Source of the DNA: Intestinicryptomonas porci
GTDB taxonomy: Bacteria > Verrucomicrobiota > Verrucomicrobiia > Opitutales > Intestinicryptomonadaceae
Direction: 5' to 3'
Length of the DNA stretch: 64,000 bases
NCBI RefSeq assembly: GCF_033971905.1
Contig: NZ_JALBUT010000001.1
Coordinates: 124,001-188,000 of the forward strand
Positions 56,160-64,000 of this stretch are shown here, piece by piece (within the stretch, counting starts at the first letter, position 1; each line of letters begins with the position of its first letter). The notes below the pieces were generated by a model, which saw only the letters and a program-made list of their open reading frames with translations, did no database searches and was not told where the DNA came from. The position numbers were made by a program, and so were the translations under genes.

Positions 56160-57277
56160 AAAAATTGGCGATAATCACAACGCCCCTTTACGACTTTAAC
56201 GGGCAGAAATTCAACATCGGTGGCGTAGAGCATTACATGCGCACCCTTGCGCATATCGGATTTTTGCGCGGGCTTTCCGTAGAAGTTTTCCAAAGGGGAG
56301 ATTTGGAGGGCAAAAAGGATTTCGGCGAATTTAAGGTTGAAAGCGTAAATGTTTCGTCAAACCAAAAGCTTTTTGACTATGCGTGTTCAAAGGCGGGGGA
56401 AGATTCTGTCGTAGTTATCGCAACCGACCAGATGGACATCAAAAGCAGGGCGAAAAACGTGGTTGTAATCCAGCACGGCATAGCTTTTGATTATCCGTTA
56501 AATTCGACGGGGCTTGCATGGCATAAAGACGTATTCATAAAATTTTTACGGTGTATAAAGAATGTAATGCGCGCCCGTTTTGTTAAAAACGTCGTATGCG
56601 TTGACTATAATTTTTTCAACTGGTTCCGCACTCTCTCTTCGTTTGATAAAGATGCAAATGTTTGGATTATCCCAAATTACTCTTACGGCGCGATAAGCGA
56701 AAGCGAATTGAAATCAAAGCTTGAGGGCAGGGGCGGCAAATTAAGGATTTTGTTTGCGCGTAGATTTGTGGAATACCGCGGAACGGTGATTTTCAAAAAT
56801 ATCGCAAAACGTTTGCTTTCTGAATTTGACAATCTTGAATTTACCTTTGCCGGCGACGGTCCGTTGAAGCCTATGCTTGAAGGGGAGTTCAAAAACGAGC
56901 CGAGAGTTTGCATCACGAAATACAATTCCCTCGAAAGTGTTGAGTTTCACAAGAATTTTGACATAGCGTGCGTGCCGACAATCACATCTGAGGGTACTTC
57001 GCTAAGCCTTCTTGAGGCGATGAGCGCGGGGTGTTTCCCGATAGCAACTCATGTCGGAGGAATGACGAACATTATTTTGGATTCCTACAACGGTTTTTTG
57101 TGCTATCCGAAAGAAGAGGCTGTTTACGATGCCTTAAAAAAAGCCATTCTCATGAAAAAGCCCGATTTTGACAGGATTGCAACAAACGCATGGCTTAGCG
57201 CAACGCAGTCTTTCGGGCTCTCAAACTGGAGCGAAAAATGGAACGCGGTTTTCGACAAAATGTCGGGCGAAATTTAG
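56153..57277 (+). CDS. Glycosyltransferase family 4 (GT-B)
   Basis: 374 residues. N-terminal ITTPLYDFNGQKFNIGGVEHYMRTLAHI holds the acceptor-side Gly-Gly loop. In the C-terminal half are RILFARRFVEYRGTVIF, the FAGDGPLKPML phosphate-binding turn and the E-x7-E motif (SEGTSLSLLEAMSAG). Such retaining enzymes use nucleotide sugars in the cytoplasm. It is the last gene of the first plus-strand run and overlaps the convergent polymerase-like gene by 4 bases. Confidence 0.9.
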   Translation: MLKKLAIITTPLYDFNGQKFNIGGVEHYMRTLAHIGFLRGLSVEVFQRGDLEGKKDFGEFKVESVNVSSNQKLFDYACSKAGEDSVVVIATDQMDIKSRAKNVVVIQHGIAFDYPLNSTGLAWHKDVFIKFLRCIKNVMRARFVKNVVCVDYNFFNWFRTLSSFDKDANVWIIPNYSYGAISESELKSKLEGRGGKLRILFARRFVEYRGTVIFKNIAKRLLSEFDNLEFTFAGDGPLKPMLEGEFKNEPRVCITKYNSLESVEFHKNFDIACVPTITSEGTSLSLLEAMSAGCFPIATHVGGMTNIILDSYNGFLCYPKEEAVYDALKKAILMKKPDFDRIATNAWLSATQSFGLSNWSEKWNAVFDKMSGEI

Positions 57278-58512
57278 AAAATTTTGGTTTCCTGCGCCCT
57301 GATCGCGTTTGCCGAGAGCATCAGCCCGATTGAGCCGCACATTATATCTTTTGTGTTCCCGTCAAAAAACATGAAAGTTAAATCGGCAATGAAAAAGCAT
57401 AAAATCCAGTAGGCGGGGTATCTGTACTTCCTGAAAATATATAAAAGCCCCCTTATTGCTCCCGTAAAAACTGAGATTGCCAATGTTGCGCCTATTATAC
57501 CCATTGAGTACAAGATTGCAATAGGTGTAAAGTGGCAGTATCCTAAACCGTAGGATTTCAAAAACAATTCTCCGCCAAATATGGGCGATTGGTGGAATTG
57601 CTCCATGCCTTCTATCCAAAGGTCGTATCTGCTAAATTCCACGGAGCCTTCATTGATTCTTTCCTTGTAATCCAAAACTTTTATAAACCTGCTCCACGCA
57701 GTCGATACTGCAAGATACGGAGTGATAAACAATGCGGATATGGAATATGTGGTTAGCGCGTAGGAGAAGGAAAAAGGGGAGCGCAAACTTACTATTGCAT
57801 AAAATATTATAATGGGAATAAATGCGAAAAAAGGAGACCGCGAGTCGCACATAAAAAGATTTAGCAATGCCAGTAAACCTCCCAATGGACCCAATATAAA
57901 TTTAAAAATCAAATTTTTGGAAAAAAACATGATGAAAGGCGAAACTGCAATCAGGTATTGCATGGGATATTTTATGGAAGTGCGTGGAATAGAAGATTCC
58001 ACAGCGTAGCTATCAAAGGACATTGTTGAAAGCGCATTGCGGTGGACAAACAAAATAATTATAACGTCTAAAAATAGCGGTAAAAACAAAAGCATTGGCT
58101 TGGAAATTATGTACTTAAACCGCTCTCTGCCGCAAATGAAAATCACAAGCATCGACATATTTGCCACAAATATGTCGTAAAAAAACTTCATTTTAATTTG
58201 AAAGGGTTGCTCATTCGGGAAGAATATCCAAAAAACAACAAAATAGTAAGCGGCAAATATAAGAAGCGCAAAAAATGAAATTGTAATTGGGGGCATGTCC
58301 CTTCGCAAAATATCCATGAGAATCAAAATAAACCCTATGGATAATACTGTTACTCGCAGACCACCTGATATCATTGAATTTGGCAAGTCAAAGTAGTAGC
58401 TTATATTGAGCATTCCATAGAAAAAGAAATTCAAAAACACTCCAATCCAAACAAGTATAATTTCATATTTGGGGAGGTGGTATTGAATATTGTCGTCTAA
58501 AAGATTTTTCAT
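57274..58512 (-). CDS. O-antigen ligase/polymerase-like membrane protein
   Basis: 412 residues with about ten hydrophobic helices and one larger loop in the C-terminal half (~RFIKVLDYKERINEGSVEFSRYDLWIEGMEQFHQSPIFGGE), a pattern typical of Wzy polymerases and WaaL ligases; the loop's Arg and His residues are often functional. The exact type cannot be read from sequence. It is last in a minus-strand group with the pyruvyl transferase and FrhB-like gene, 81 bases downstream of the latter. Codon use is AT-richer than in the flanks. Confidence 0.75.
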   Translation of the reverse strand: MKNLLDDNIQYHLPKYEIILVWIGVFLNFFFYGMLNISYYFDLPNSMISGGLRVTVLSIGFILILMDILRRDMPPITISFFALLIFAAYYFVVFWIFFPNEQPFQIKMKFFYDIFVANMSMLVIFICGRERFKYIISKPMLLFLPLFLDVIIILFVHRNALSTMSFDSYAVESSIPRTSIKYPMQYLIAVSPFIMFFSKNLIFKFILGPLGGLLALLNLFMCDSRSPFFAFIPIIIFYAIVSLRSPFSFSYALTTYSISALFITPYLAVSTAWSRFIKVLDYKERINEGSVEFSRYDLWIEGMEQFHQSPIFGGELFLKSYGLGYCHFTPIAILYSMGIIGATLAISVFTGAIRGLLYIFRKYRYPAYWILCFFIADLTFMFFDGNTKDIMCGSIGLMLSANAIRAQETKIF

Positions 58513-58593
58513 TAGTTTGCGTTCGCAATTAAATTAAAAATAAAACAAATATTATGCATGTTTTGTAGTGTCAAGACAGATGATAGGGTTTAG

Positions 58594-59796
58594 TCAATCT
58601 ATCAGCTTGAAGAATTTAAGCCATTTCGTGCGCAATTTGTTCGGCATGAAACGCGCGGCAAAATATACCAATCTATGCCAAAATATTTTTTGTGGAACAT
58701 ATTTATTTAGTGCAAACAACATTCCATCGCTTCTTGCCGCGAGCATAAATTCTTCGCGCAAGGGATTGATTTTTTGCTCTCTTTTCGCGAGCGGATAATT
58801 CCTGCGTGTCGCGTTTTCCATCGGAAATTCTTTAAATATACCGAAATTTTTGAGCTTTTTTGCGATGTTGGCCGCTTTTTCGGTATTTACAAGCAAAAGG
58901 GAGCATCCATTTTTGTCTGTCAAAGTGTCGTCAAACTCTTGGATACCCCAAAAATCTGCAAGCGTGAAATCTGAAACTCTTTTTGAATCCACATATTTGC
59001 AATTATAGCATCCTTCTCTTTTGAAGAGCGATGAAACAAAACCTCTGAAAAGCAGGTCGAAAGATTCATGTTTGATTGTTCCATCTTGAAATCTTATTGC
59101 CGAGCACTGAGGTGATTTTTTTAGGTAATTTGAAATTTTTTCCCTAAATATGTATGAATTTATTTTTTTCCCATACTTTCTTTCCAAACAATGCAAATAA
59201 TTCAAATTTAACTTTGAATTGCTAACTCCGTGGCAAGATACATCAATAGTCAAGAGGTTTTCATAATCTTTTTTCAGAAAGAGTTTTAATGCCGCAATTT
59301 GGCATGGGGTTCCCGTGAAAAGCACTTTTTTGCCCGCTTTTAGAAAGTCTCGCGCCTGAATGTAGGATTTCCCGACATCGCTTTGCAGATACTTCGATTT
59401 TCTGAAAGCGTCTATTTGTGAAATGTCTTCGATATAGTCGTGCCAAACTTTTGATTTACCGTCGTATTTTGCCCCGAAAACGGCATAATTTGCGTCGCAG
59501 AAGATTTTTGCTATTGCGGTAAACGCCCCTCCCGACGAGCTTTTTTTCAAATCATCCTTGTTTGCGTTTATAAATGCATTTGCGCTAAGTGGAATATTCT
59601 TTATTTTTTCGGAATTTTTTACGGATGCGGGGCATACGCTTTCGCAAATCTTGCAATCTATGCAATTTTCGGGGGCGAATTTCGGGTAGAAAAAGCCATC
59701 GATATCTTCGCTTTCTGAAAAGCATTTTTTGGGGCACGCTTGAATGCATGCGTAGCAGCCCGCGCAGTCTTTTAATTCTATGCCTGTTTTAAACAT
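58594..59796 (-). CDS. FrhB-like 4Fe-4S protein (F420 hydrogenase/dehydrogenase beta-subunit family)
   Basis: 400 residues from the ATG at 59796. Residues 12-60 carry two 4Fe-4S motifs (CAGCYACIQACP, and CIDCKICESVCP). Then come the FrhB N-terminal region (SSGGAFTAIAKIFCD) and the C-terminal domain (LFTGTPCQIAALK, and CYNCKYVDSKRVSDFTLADFWG). These homologues are frequent in gut-bacterial capsule loci, usually next to pyruvyl transferases, with unknown reaction. It overlaps the upstream pyruvyl transferase by 8 bases. It could be a reductase for a sugar or polyprenyl intermediate. Confidence 0.85.
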   Translation of the reverse strand: MFKTGIELKDCAGCYACIQACPKKCFSESEDIDGFFYPKFAPENCIDCKICESVCPASVKNSEKIKNIPLSANAFINANKDDLKKSSSGGAFTAIAKIFCDANYAVFGAKYDGKSKVWHDYIEDISQIDAFRKSKYLQSDVGKSYIQARDFLKAGKKVLFTGTPCQIAALKLFLKKDYENLLTIDVSCHGVSNSKLNLNYLHCLERKYGKKINSYIFREKISNYLKKSPQCSAIRFQDGTIKHESFDLLFRGFVSSLFKREGCYNCKYVDSKRVSDFTLADFWGIQEFDDTLTDKNGCSLLLVNTEKAANIAKKLKNFGIFKEFPMENATRRNYPLAKREQKINPLREEFMLAARSDGMLFALNKYVPQKIFWHRLVYFAARFMPNKLRTKWLKFFKLID

Positions 59797-60925
59797 TTTT
59801 AATTCCAAGTGCGTTTTTCAAATATTTTTCTGACGAGGCAAGCTCCCTTGCGAGAAGGGCATCGGTTTGGGAATAGTCGGTTTCTTCCATATTTATGCCG
59901 TCTATGTCGTATATGATTTTGTTTTTTATGCCGAGCCTTGAATGCAGGTCGGGAGTGCGGGTATCTGTGGGGCTGTGTCTTATGAAGTAGCAGTCTTTTT
60001 TAAATATTGCCGAAAATGCCGCTCCGTGAAAAGAGCTTACAACCGAACGTTTTGCATGCCGTATTAGGTTTAAAAACTCTTTTGGACCTATCGATTTTAC
60101 AACCTTGTCGTGTGGCAGAAGAAATGCCGTTTTTAAGTCGAAAACCACAAGCACGACGGGGAGGTTGAAAATTTTGCGCAAATGTCTTATGATGTTTTTT
60201 ATGTTTTTGTCAGGATGAATTACGTAGGAGAATATGTAGTCGCCTTCAATGATTGGCTCTTCGCCCGCAATATCAGCCCACCAGTTTTTATCGTGCAGGA
60301 AAACCGGATCCAATACAGTTTGAACATCTCTTTTTAACAGGTTTTGCAGAAACTCCGCGCCCGCTTTTTCACGGCAGGAAAGGAAGTCGATATTGGATAG
60401 AAGCCCCTTCATGTATTCTTTTTTCTCGTACGAAATTTCACCGCTAAAACTGACGGAAGGGGCGTATGAAATCTTCGGGGAGTTTATATTTTTCGCAAAG
60501 TGCAGGGCTCTTGCAGGTACGAGATATTCGGGATGCCAAATGCAGTCACTGCCCGTAACATAAAAGTCGTATTTCGGCGGATTTTGTTCTATCGCTTCTT
60601 CGCCGACATACCTTTGCCTTGAAAAAATCCAGTCTTTTCTGAAATCGGCAAAGGAGTTTTTCATTTTATCATAATTTTTTGAATTGAAAAATGTTACGAT
60701 GTTTCTTGCAATTCTTAAAGGAGCTTTTGCCTCGAATTTTACGGGGACGTATTTTCGGTTGTATATGTCGAGCAGGTCCTTTATCCAGTAGTCGATAATT
60801 TCGACATCAAATCCCAATTCTTGCAAATATTTAAACAGCGAATACGCCTGCAAATCCGAACCGAAGTTTATCAAATTGCTTTGGGTTATAAGTCCTATAC
60901 GCTTTTTTGTATTTTCTTCGGGCAT
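59789..60925 (-). CDS. Polysaccharide pyruvyl transferase family protein (second copy)
   Basis: 378 residues, first gene of the minus-strand group. KRIGLITQSNLINFGSDLQAYSLFKYLQ is the family start; YVTGSDCIWHPE and the SFHG motif (VVSSFHGAAFSAIF) are intact. It differs clearly from the copy at 52792, so the polymer may carry two kinds of pyruvyl group, or this copy serves another acceptor. Its overlap with the FrhB-like gene suggests a coupled pair. Divergent from the acyltransferase gene across 188 bases. Confidence 0.87.
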   Translation of the reverse strand: MPEENTKKRIGLITQSNLINFGSDLQAYSLFKYLQELGFDVEIIDYWIKDLLDIYNRKYVPVKFEAKAPLRIARNIVTFFNSKNYDKMKNSFADFRKDWIFSRQRYVGEEAIEQNPPKYDFYVTGSDCIWHPEYLVPARALHFAKNINSPKISYAPSVSFSGEISYEKKEYMKGLLSNIDFLSCREKAGAEFLQNLLKRDVQTVLDPVFLHDKNWWADIAGEEPIIEGDYIFSYVIHPDKNIKNIIRHLRKIFNLPVVLVVFDLKTAFLLPHDKVVKSIGPKEFLNLIRHAKRSVVSSFHGAAFSAIFKKDCYFIRHSPTDTRTPDLHSRLGIKNKIIYDIDGINMEETDYSQTDALLARELASSEKYLKNALGIKNV

Positions 60926-61071
60926 AAATGGATTTAGAAGAGGTTATGGAAACAGTCTAAAAAAAACGTTTAAAAGGCAAGTAAAAATCTAATTAGGAAC
61001 TTCGTGTAAATATATTTTTGCGTTAATTGCGGCGTGTTCGTATAGGCGTTGTACAATATATAAAATCTACT

Positions 61072-61086
61072 TGACTTTGAAAGTCA
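61072..61086. promoter_or_regulatory. 15-bp perfect palindrome in the divergent promoter region
   Basis: TGACTTT-G-AAAGTCA, 27 bases before the acyltransferase ATG and about 150 bases from the divergent pyruvyl-transferase start. It looks like a repressor or activator site. Just upstream, a TACAAT box (61051) could be a -10. Confidence 0.4.
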
Positions 61087-61113
61087 TTAAATAGATGTTT
61101 TTTACTGACTATA

Positions 61114-62085
61114 ATGAAAATATTGATCTTAAACACAAAATCCGTAAATAACGGCATTTGGAAGTCTTATGTAGAAGGTTTTAATTCCGTATTTGAAAAA
61201 AATTTCTCTTTGGATTTTTTTAAAAACAAATACGAAAGCACTTCTGAGGGTACATCCTGGCATGCCTTTTATGTGGATGAAGAAAAGAATATCGTTGCGG
61301 GGGCTTGTTCCGCTTTGCCCGCAAATTTTTCCGCTGACGGCGAAAAAGTGAAGATGGCGGTTTTGGTTGATGCGTTTATCCTTAAAGATTACAGGAAAAA
61401 TCCTTTTGTGCTTTCACAAATGTACGCTTCCTTGAAGGAGGCCATGATTAAGGAGAATGTATCCATGGTGGTTGCAGTTCCCAACGTGAACTCCTATTCA
61501 TATTGGAAGAATATTGCAGGATTTAAAGATGCAGGAGATTTAAATTTTTGGATTTTGCCACTTAACATAGGTTCTGTTTTAGGCAAACATAAATGGCTTA
61601 ACGCATTTTCCCGCGTTTTTTCCAAAGGCGCGATTTTAGTGTCGAAAATTATTGCGTGCGCAATCGACGCAGCGCAACCAAAATATAAATACGAGCCTCT
61701 GATTGACGATGAATTTCTTTCAAAGAGGCTTCCGCCAAGTGCATACAAGCGCGTTGCTTTCAAAGAGTACGAATTTTTCTATAAAATTGAAAATGAAGGC
61801 GGCATAAAAACCGCATATTTATTTTATGCCGCAAAAAATAAAATATTTAAGCACTCTGCGCTAAATTTCGCAGTCGGAGAAATTTCAAAATCCGAAAAAC
61901 CGGATATTATTATTTATGTCGGCAAAATCGGCTTTGCGCGGACTTCGCTTTTTAAAGTTCCGAAAAAATTTGAACCAAAAAAATTGCCTTTAATTTTTGA
62001 CGCAATCGGAGGAAATGGAAAATATGCCGATGCTTCAGACATAAATAATTGGGATTTCAGCCTCGTAAATTATGATGTCAGATAA
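61114..62085 (+). CDS. GNAT-like acyltransferase in polysaccharide locus
   Basis: 323 residues. The N-terminal ~160 residues have the GNAT alpha/beta pattern: a Phe-rich N-terminal helix, YVDEEKNIVAGACSALP, MAVLVDAFILKDYRKNPFVLSQMYASLK (acyl-CoA loop region) and AVPNVNSYSYWKNIAGFKDAG. The C-terminal half is a second mixed domain without a recognised family. It may acylate a sugar or peptide linked to the polymer. It overlaps the deacetylase gene by 14 bases. Confidence 0.65.
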   Translation: MKILILNTKSVNNGIWKSYVEGFNSVFEKNFSLDFFKNKYESTSEGTSWHAFYVDEEKNIVAGACSALPANFSADGEKVKMAVLVDAFILKDYRKNPFVLSQMYASLKEAMIKENVSMVVAVPNVNSYSYWKNIAGFKDAGDLNFWILPLNIGSVLGKHKWLNAFSRVFSKGAILVSKIIACAIDAAQPKYKYEPLIDDEFLSKRLPPSAYKRVAFKEYEFFYKIENEGGIKTAYLFYAAKNKIFKHSALNFAVGEISKSEKPDIIIYVGKIGFARTSLFKVPKKFEPKKLPLIFDAIGGNGKYADASDINNWDFSLVNYDVR

Positions 62086-62932
62086 TTTAAACGTTTTGAC
62101 TTTCGACATTGAAGAGTGGTTTCATCTTCTCGACTATGATGATACCCGCACGGAAGACAAATGGAGCAACTATGAAGTGCGCATTCATAAAAATGTTGAT
62201 AGAATACTTGATATTTTGGAAGAATCAGGCGCAAAGGCGTCGTTTTTCATCATAGGCTGGATTGCCAAAAAGTATCCTGAGATAGTTAAAAAAATCTCCG
62301 AGAAATATCATGTCGGCACGCACACGATGAATCATCAGCTTGTTTGGCAGCAATCCAAGTCTGAATTTGAAAAAGACGTTGAATTTGGCATAAAAATTTT
62401 GGAAGACATTGCGGGAAAGCCCGTGAATGCTTTTCGCGCGCCCGGGTTTTCAATTAGGAATTCCGAAGCCTGGGCTTTTGATGTTCTGCAAAAATACGGC
62501 ATAAAATACGATTGCTCCGTTTTCCCGTCAAAGCATGCGCATGGCGGCATGCCCGTGGAAGGGGTAGATAGGCCTTTTATCGTCAAAACGGAAAATGGAG
62601 AGATCAAAGAGTTCCCGGTTTCTGTAAAAAATGTTTTGGGGAAACGTTTAATTTTTTCAGGCGGCGGATATTTCAGGCTTTGCCCGTATTTCCTTGTTAG
62701 AAAGTGGGCAAGGCAGTCTGCTTACAACATGTCTTACATACATCCGCGCGACTTGGACGCAGGGCAACCCGTTTTAAAAGGATTAAGTCCCGTAAGGCGT
62801 TTTAAAAGCTATTGCGGTTTGTCAACGGCTGAAAGCAAGCTGCGCGCATTTGTGAAAGATTTTAACTTTACAGACATTCCGACTGCCGATGCAAAAATAA
62901 ATTGGGCGTCCGCTTCTAAAATTTCTTTTTAA
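62072..62932 (+). CDS. Polysaccharide deacetylase, DUF3473 type
   Basis: 286 residues (start at 62072 or 62075). A NodB-fold domain: TFDIEEWFHLL (catalytic base and metal Asp), KASFFIIGWIAKKYPE, HTMNH (the two metal His), a RAPGFSI block and a C-terminal FSGGGYFRLCPYFLVRKWARQ segment with YIHPRDLD, which belongs to the DUF3473 extension known from exosortase-associated exopolysaccharide loci. It removes N-acetyl groups from the polymer or its precursor. It lies between acyltransferase and GT2 genes with overlapping ends. Confidence 0.9.
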   Translation: MMSDNLNVLTFDIEEWFHLLDYDDTRTEDKWSNYEVRIHKNVDRILDILEESGAKASFFIIGWIAKKYPEIVKKISEKYHVGTHTMNHQLVWQQSKSEFEKDVEFGIKILEDIAGKPVNAFRAPGFSIRNSEAWAFDVLQKYGIKYDCSVFPSKHAHGGMPVEGVDRPFIVKTENGEIKEFPVSVKNVLGKRLIFSGGGYFRLCPYFLVRKWARQSAYNMSYIHPRDLDAGQPVLKGLSPVRRFKSYCGLSTAESKLRAFVKDFNFTDIPTADAKINWASASKISF

Positions 62933-63708
62933 TGCTTATGAAAATTTCTATTGTAACTGCCACTTTCAACAGCGCAAAAACTTTGCGCGACAATATTAAA
63001 AGCGTACTTTCGCAGACGCATCAAGATTTTGAGCATATCATTGTTGACGGTCTTTCCTCCGACGAGACAATGCAGATAGTAAAAGAGTGCGAGCCAATGT
63101 ACAATGGCAGGCTAAGGTATGTCAGTGAAAAAGACACGGGAATTTATAATGCAATGAACAAGGGCATTAAAATGGCGACGGGAGACGCCGTGGGGCTTTT
63201 GAATTCCGATGATGTTTTTGGCGATTCTATGGCGTTAAAGGCAATTTCTGATGCTTTTGAAGAATCCAATGCCGATTGCGTATTTGGAAAGTTGTATATT
63301 GTGGATCAGATTGACACTTCAAAAGTCCTTAGAATCAGCAATTCAGGGCCGTACAAAGATGGTGCGTTTTTCAGGGGTTGGCATCCTGCCCATCCCACTT
63401 TTTATGTAAAAACAAATTGTTATAGAAATCTCGGCTACTACAATGAAGAGTTAAAGATTGCCGCTGACTTTGAGCTTATGTTGCGCTTCATAGAAAAGGA
63501 AAAGATTTCCACAAAATTCATCGACAAGGTTTTGACATTGCAAAGAGCGGGAGGGGTAAGCACAAAATTTTCAGGGCATATCAAAAGCAATTTGGAAATT
63601 ATTCGTGCGTTTAAAATGAATGGAATGTCTATTCCCTTGACTTGTCTGCCGCGGAAAGTCATTCCGAAAGTTTTAAATGTATTGAAGTTAAAGTTGGGCA
63701 TAAAATAG
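62932..63708 (+). CDS. Glycosyltransferase family 2 (WcaA-like)
   Basis: 258 residues starting in the stop of the deacetylase gene (TAATG); an ATG at 62938 is an alternative. A GT-A domain of a short, soluble type: ISIVTATFNSAKTLRDNIKSVLSQTHQDFEHIIVDG, the metal motif NSDD, and GWHPAHPTFYVK in the middle. No membrane segment. It transfers one sugar in repeat-unit synthesis. Confidence 0.92.
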   Translation: MLMKISIVTATFNSAKTLRDNIKSVLSQTHQDFEHIIVDGLSSDETMQIVKECEPMYNGRLRYVSEKDTGIYNAMNKGIKMATGDAVGLLNSDDVFGDSMALKAISDAFEESNADCVFGKLYIVDQIDTSKVLRISNSGPYKDGAFFRGWHPAHPTFYVKTNCYRNLGYYNEELKIAADFELMLRFIEKEKISTKFIDKVLTLQRAGGVSTKFSGHIKSNLEIIRAFKMNGMSIPLTCLPRKVIPKVLNVLKLKLGIK

Positions 63709-63770
63709 TTTTGAAATTTAAATAATTTTATTGTCTAAAAAATTTATAAAAAATAAAACTTTTCCCAAAT

Positions 63771-64000
63771 ATGCCTGATAACTCCAAAAGAATATTGCTT
63801 GTTTCCCCGTCTATTTCAGACCACCTTACGGATAAAATCGAAAAGGGGCTAAAAAGCGGCAGAAATGTTGCCGAAGTTTTGGTTGCAGGCGTTTCGCGAA
63901 AGGAATTGCCCGTATCTGAAAACAGGACCCTGTTGGGGAGCGTGGTTTCAGCTTCGTATTTTTCTCGTCTTGCGCTTTATCCCAAGATGTTTTTCAAAAT
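63771..64000 (+). CDS. N-terminus of a protein cut by the window edge, possibly a glycosyltransferase
   Basis: An open frame of 76 codons from the ATG at 63771 (MPDNSKRILLVSPSISDHL) runs to the window end. A hydrophobic first strand with LLVSPS and a following loop resembles GT-B enzymes, but the Gly-rich loop is not seen, so this is only a guess from position in the locus. Confidence 0.5.
   Translation, partial: MPDNSKRILLVSPSISDHLTDKIEKGLKSGRNVAEVLVAGVSRKELPVSENRTLLGSVVSASYFSRLALYPKMFFK

Overview
The window comes from a diderm, probably anaerobic bacterium that makes exopolysaccharide and degrades glycans. It looks most like a gut-type Verrucomicrobiota (Opitutales-like). This placement is inference from gene content: surface proteins with a PEP-CTERM tail (Pro-Glu-Pro, one membrane helix, basic end), an rpmF-plsX-fabH operon, LptE- and BamD-like envelope factors, a DUF1080 glycosidase, a secreted GH2 enzyme, pyruvate:ferredoxin oxidoreductase, an RND pump and an alpha2-type glycyl-tRNA synthetase. 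No rRNA is present to settle it.

Layout. 1-1913: two minus-strand surface proteins, the first cut by the window edge. 2085-6868: a minus-strand envelope operon, rpmF-plsX-fabH-TPR lipoprotein-like-lptE-rpe. 7020-10454: a periplasmic binding protein, mnmM, a zinc-ribbon protein and glycyl-tRNA synthetase. 10487-17891: a compact ten-gene minus-strand block of Mu-like virion genes (portal, protease, decoration, capsid, connector/tail-completion, tail-like proteins). It has no terminase, transposase, integrase, tail tube, tape measure or lysis gene, and it is wedged between glyQS and ligA. 18045-29161: ligA, an NCS1 permease, an outer-membrane protein, a DUF1080 hydrolase, GDP-mannose pyrophosphorylase, a NeuD-like acyltransferase and a large GH2 enzyme. 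29504-36210: tRNA-Gln(CUG), then a TetR regulator with a complete tripartite RND efflux operon. 36461-40926: thiol peroxidase, an FNT channel, and a trpS-unknown-hisF operon. 41080-42783: a PEP-CTERM surface protein gene broken by one in-frame amber codon. 43067-47669: pyruvate:ferredoxin oxidoreductase and a secreted esterase.

47679 to the right edge is a mosaic polysaccharide locus. It begins with a truncated gmd. Next come a flippase, an SDR and a MenD-like ThDP enzyme, then a 52-codon remnant of a pyruvyl-transferase gene, a full pyruvyl transferase, GT2, UDP-GlcNAc 2-epimerase and GT4. A minus-strand trio follows (pyruvyl transferase, FrhB-like Fe-S protein, polymerase/ligase-like membrane protein). 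The plus-strand end holds a GNAT-like protein, a DUF3473 polysaccharide deacetylase, GT2 and a partial gene. WecB (ManNAc supply), ManC (GDP-Man supply) and the deacetylase suggest an acidic, amino-sugar-containing polymer with pyruvyl groups. The deacetylase type is known from exosortase/PEP-CTERM polysaccharide loci, which may link this locus to the surface proteins.

The two strongest leads are the terminase-less capsid cassette, with a strong hairpin directly behind the capsid gene, and the flippase/SDR/MenD-like module bracketed by two broken genes.
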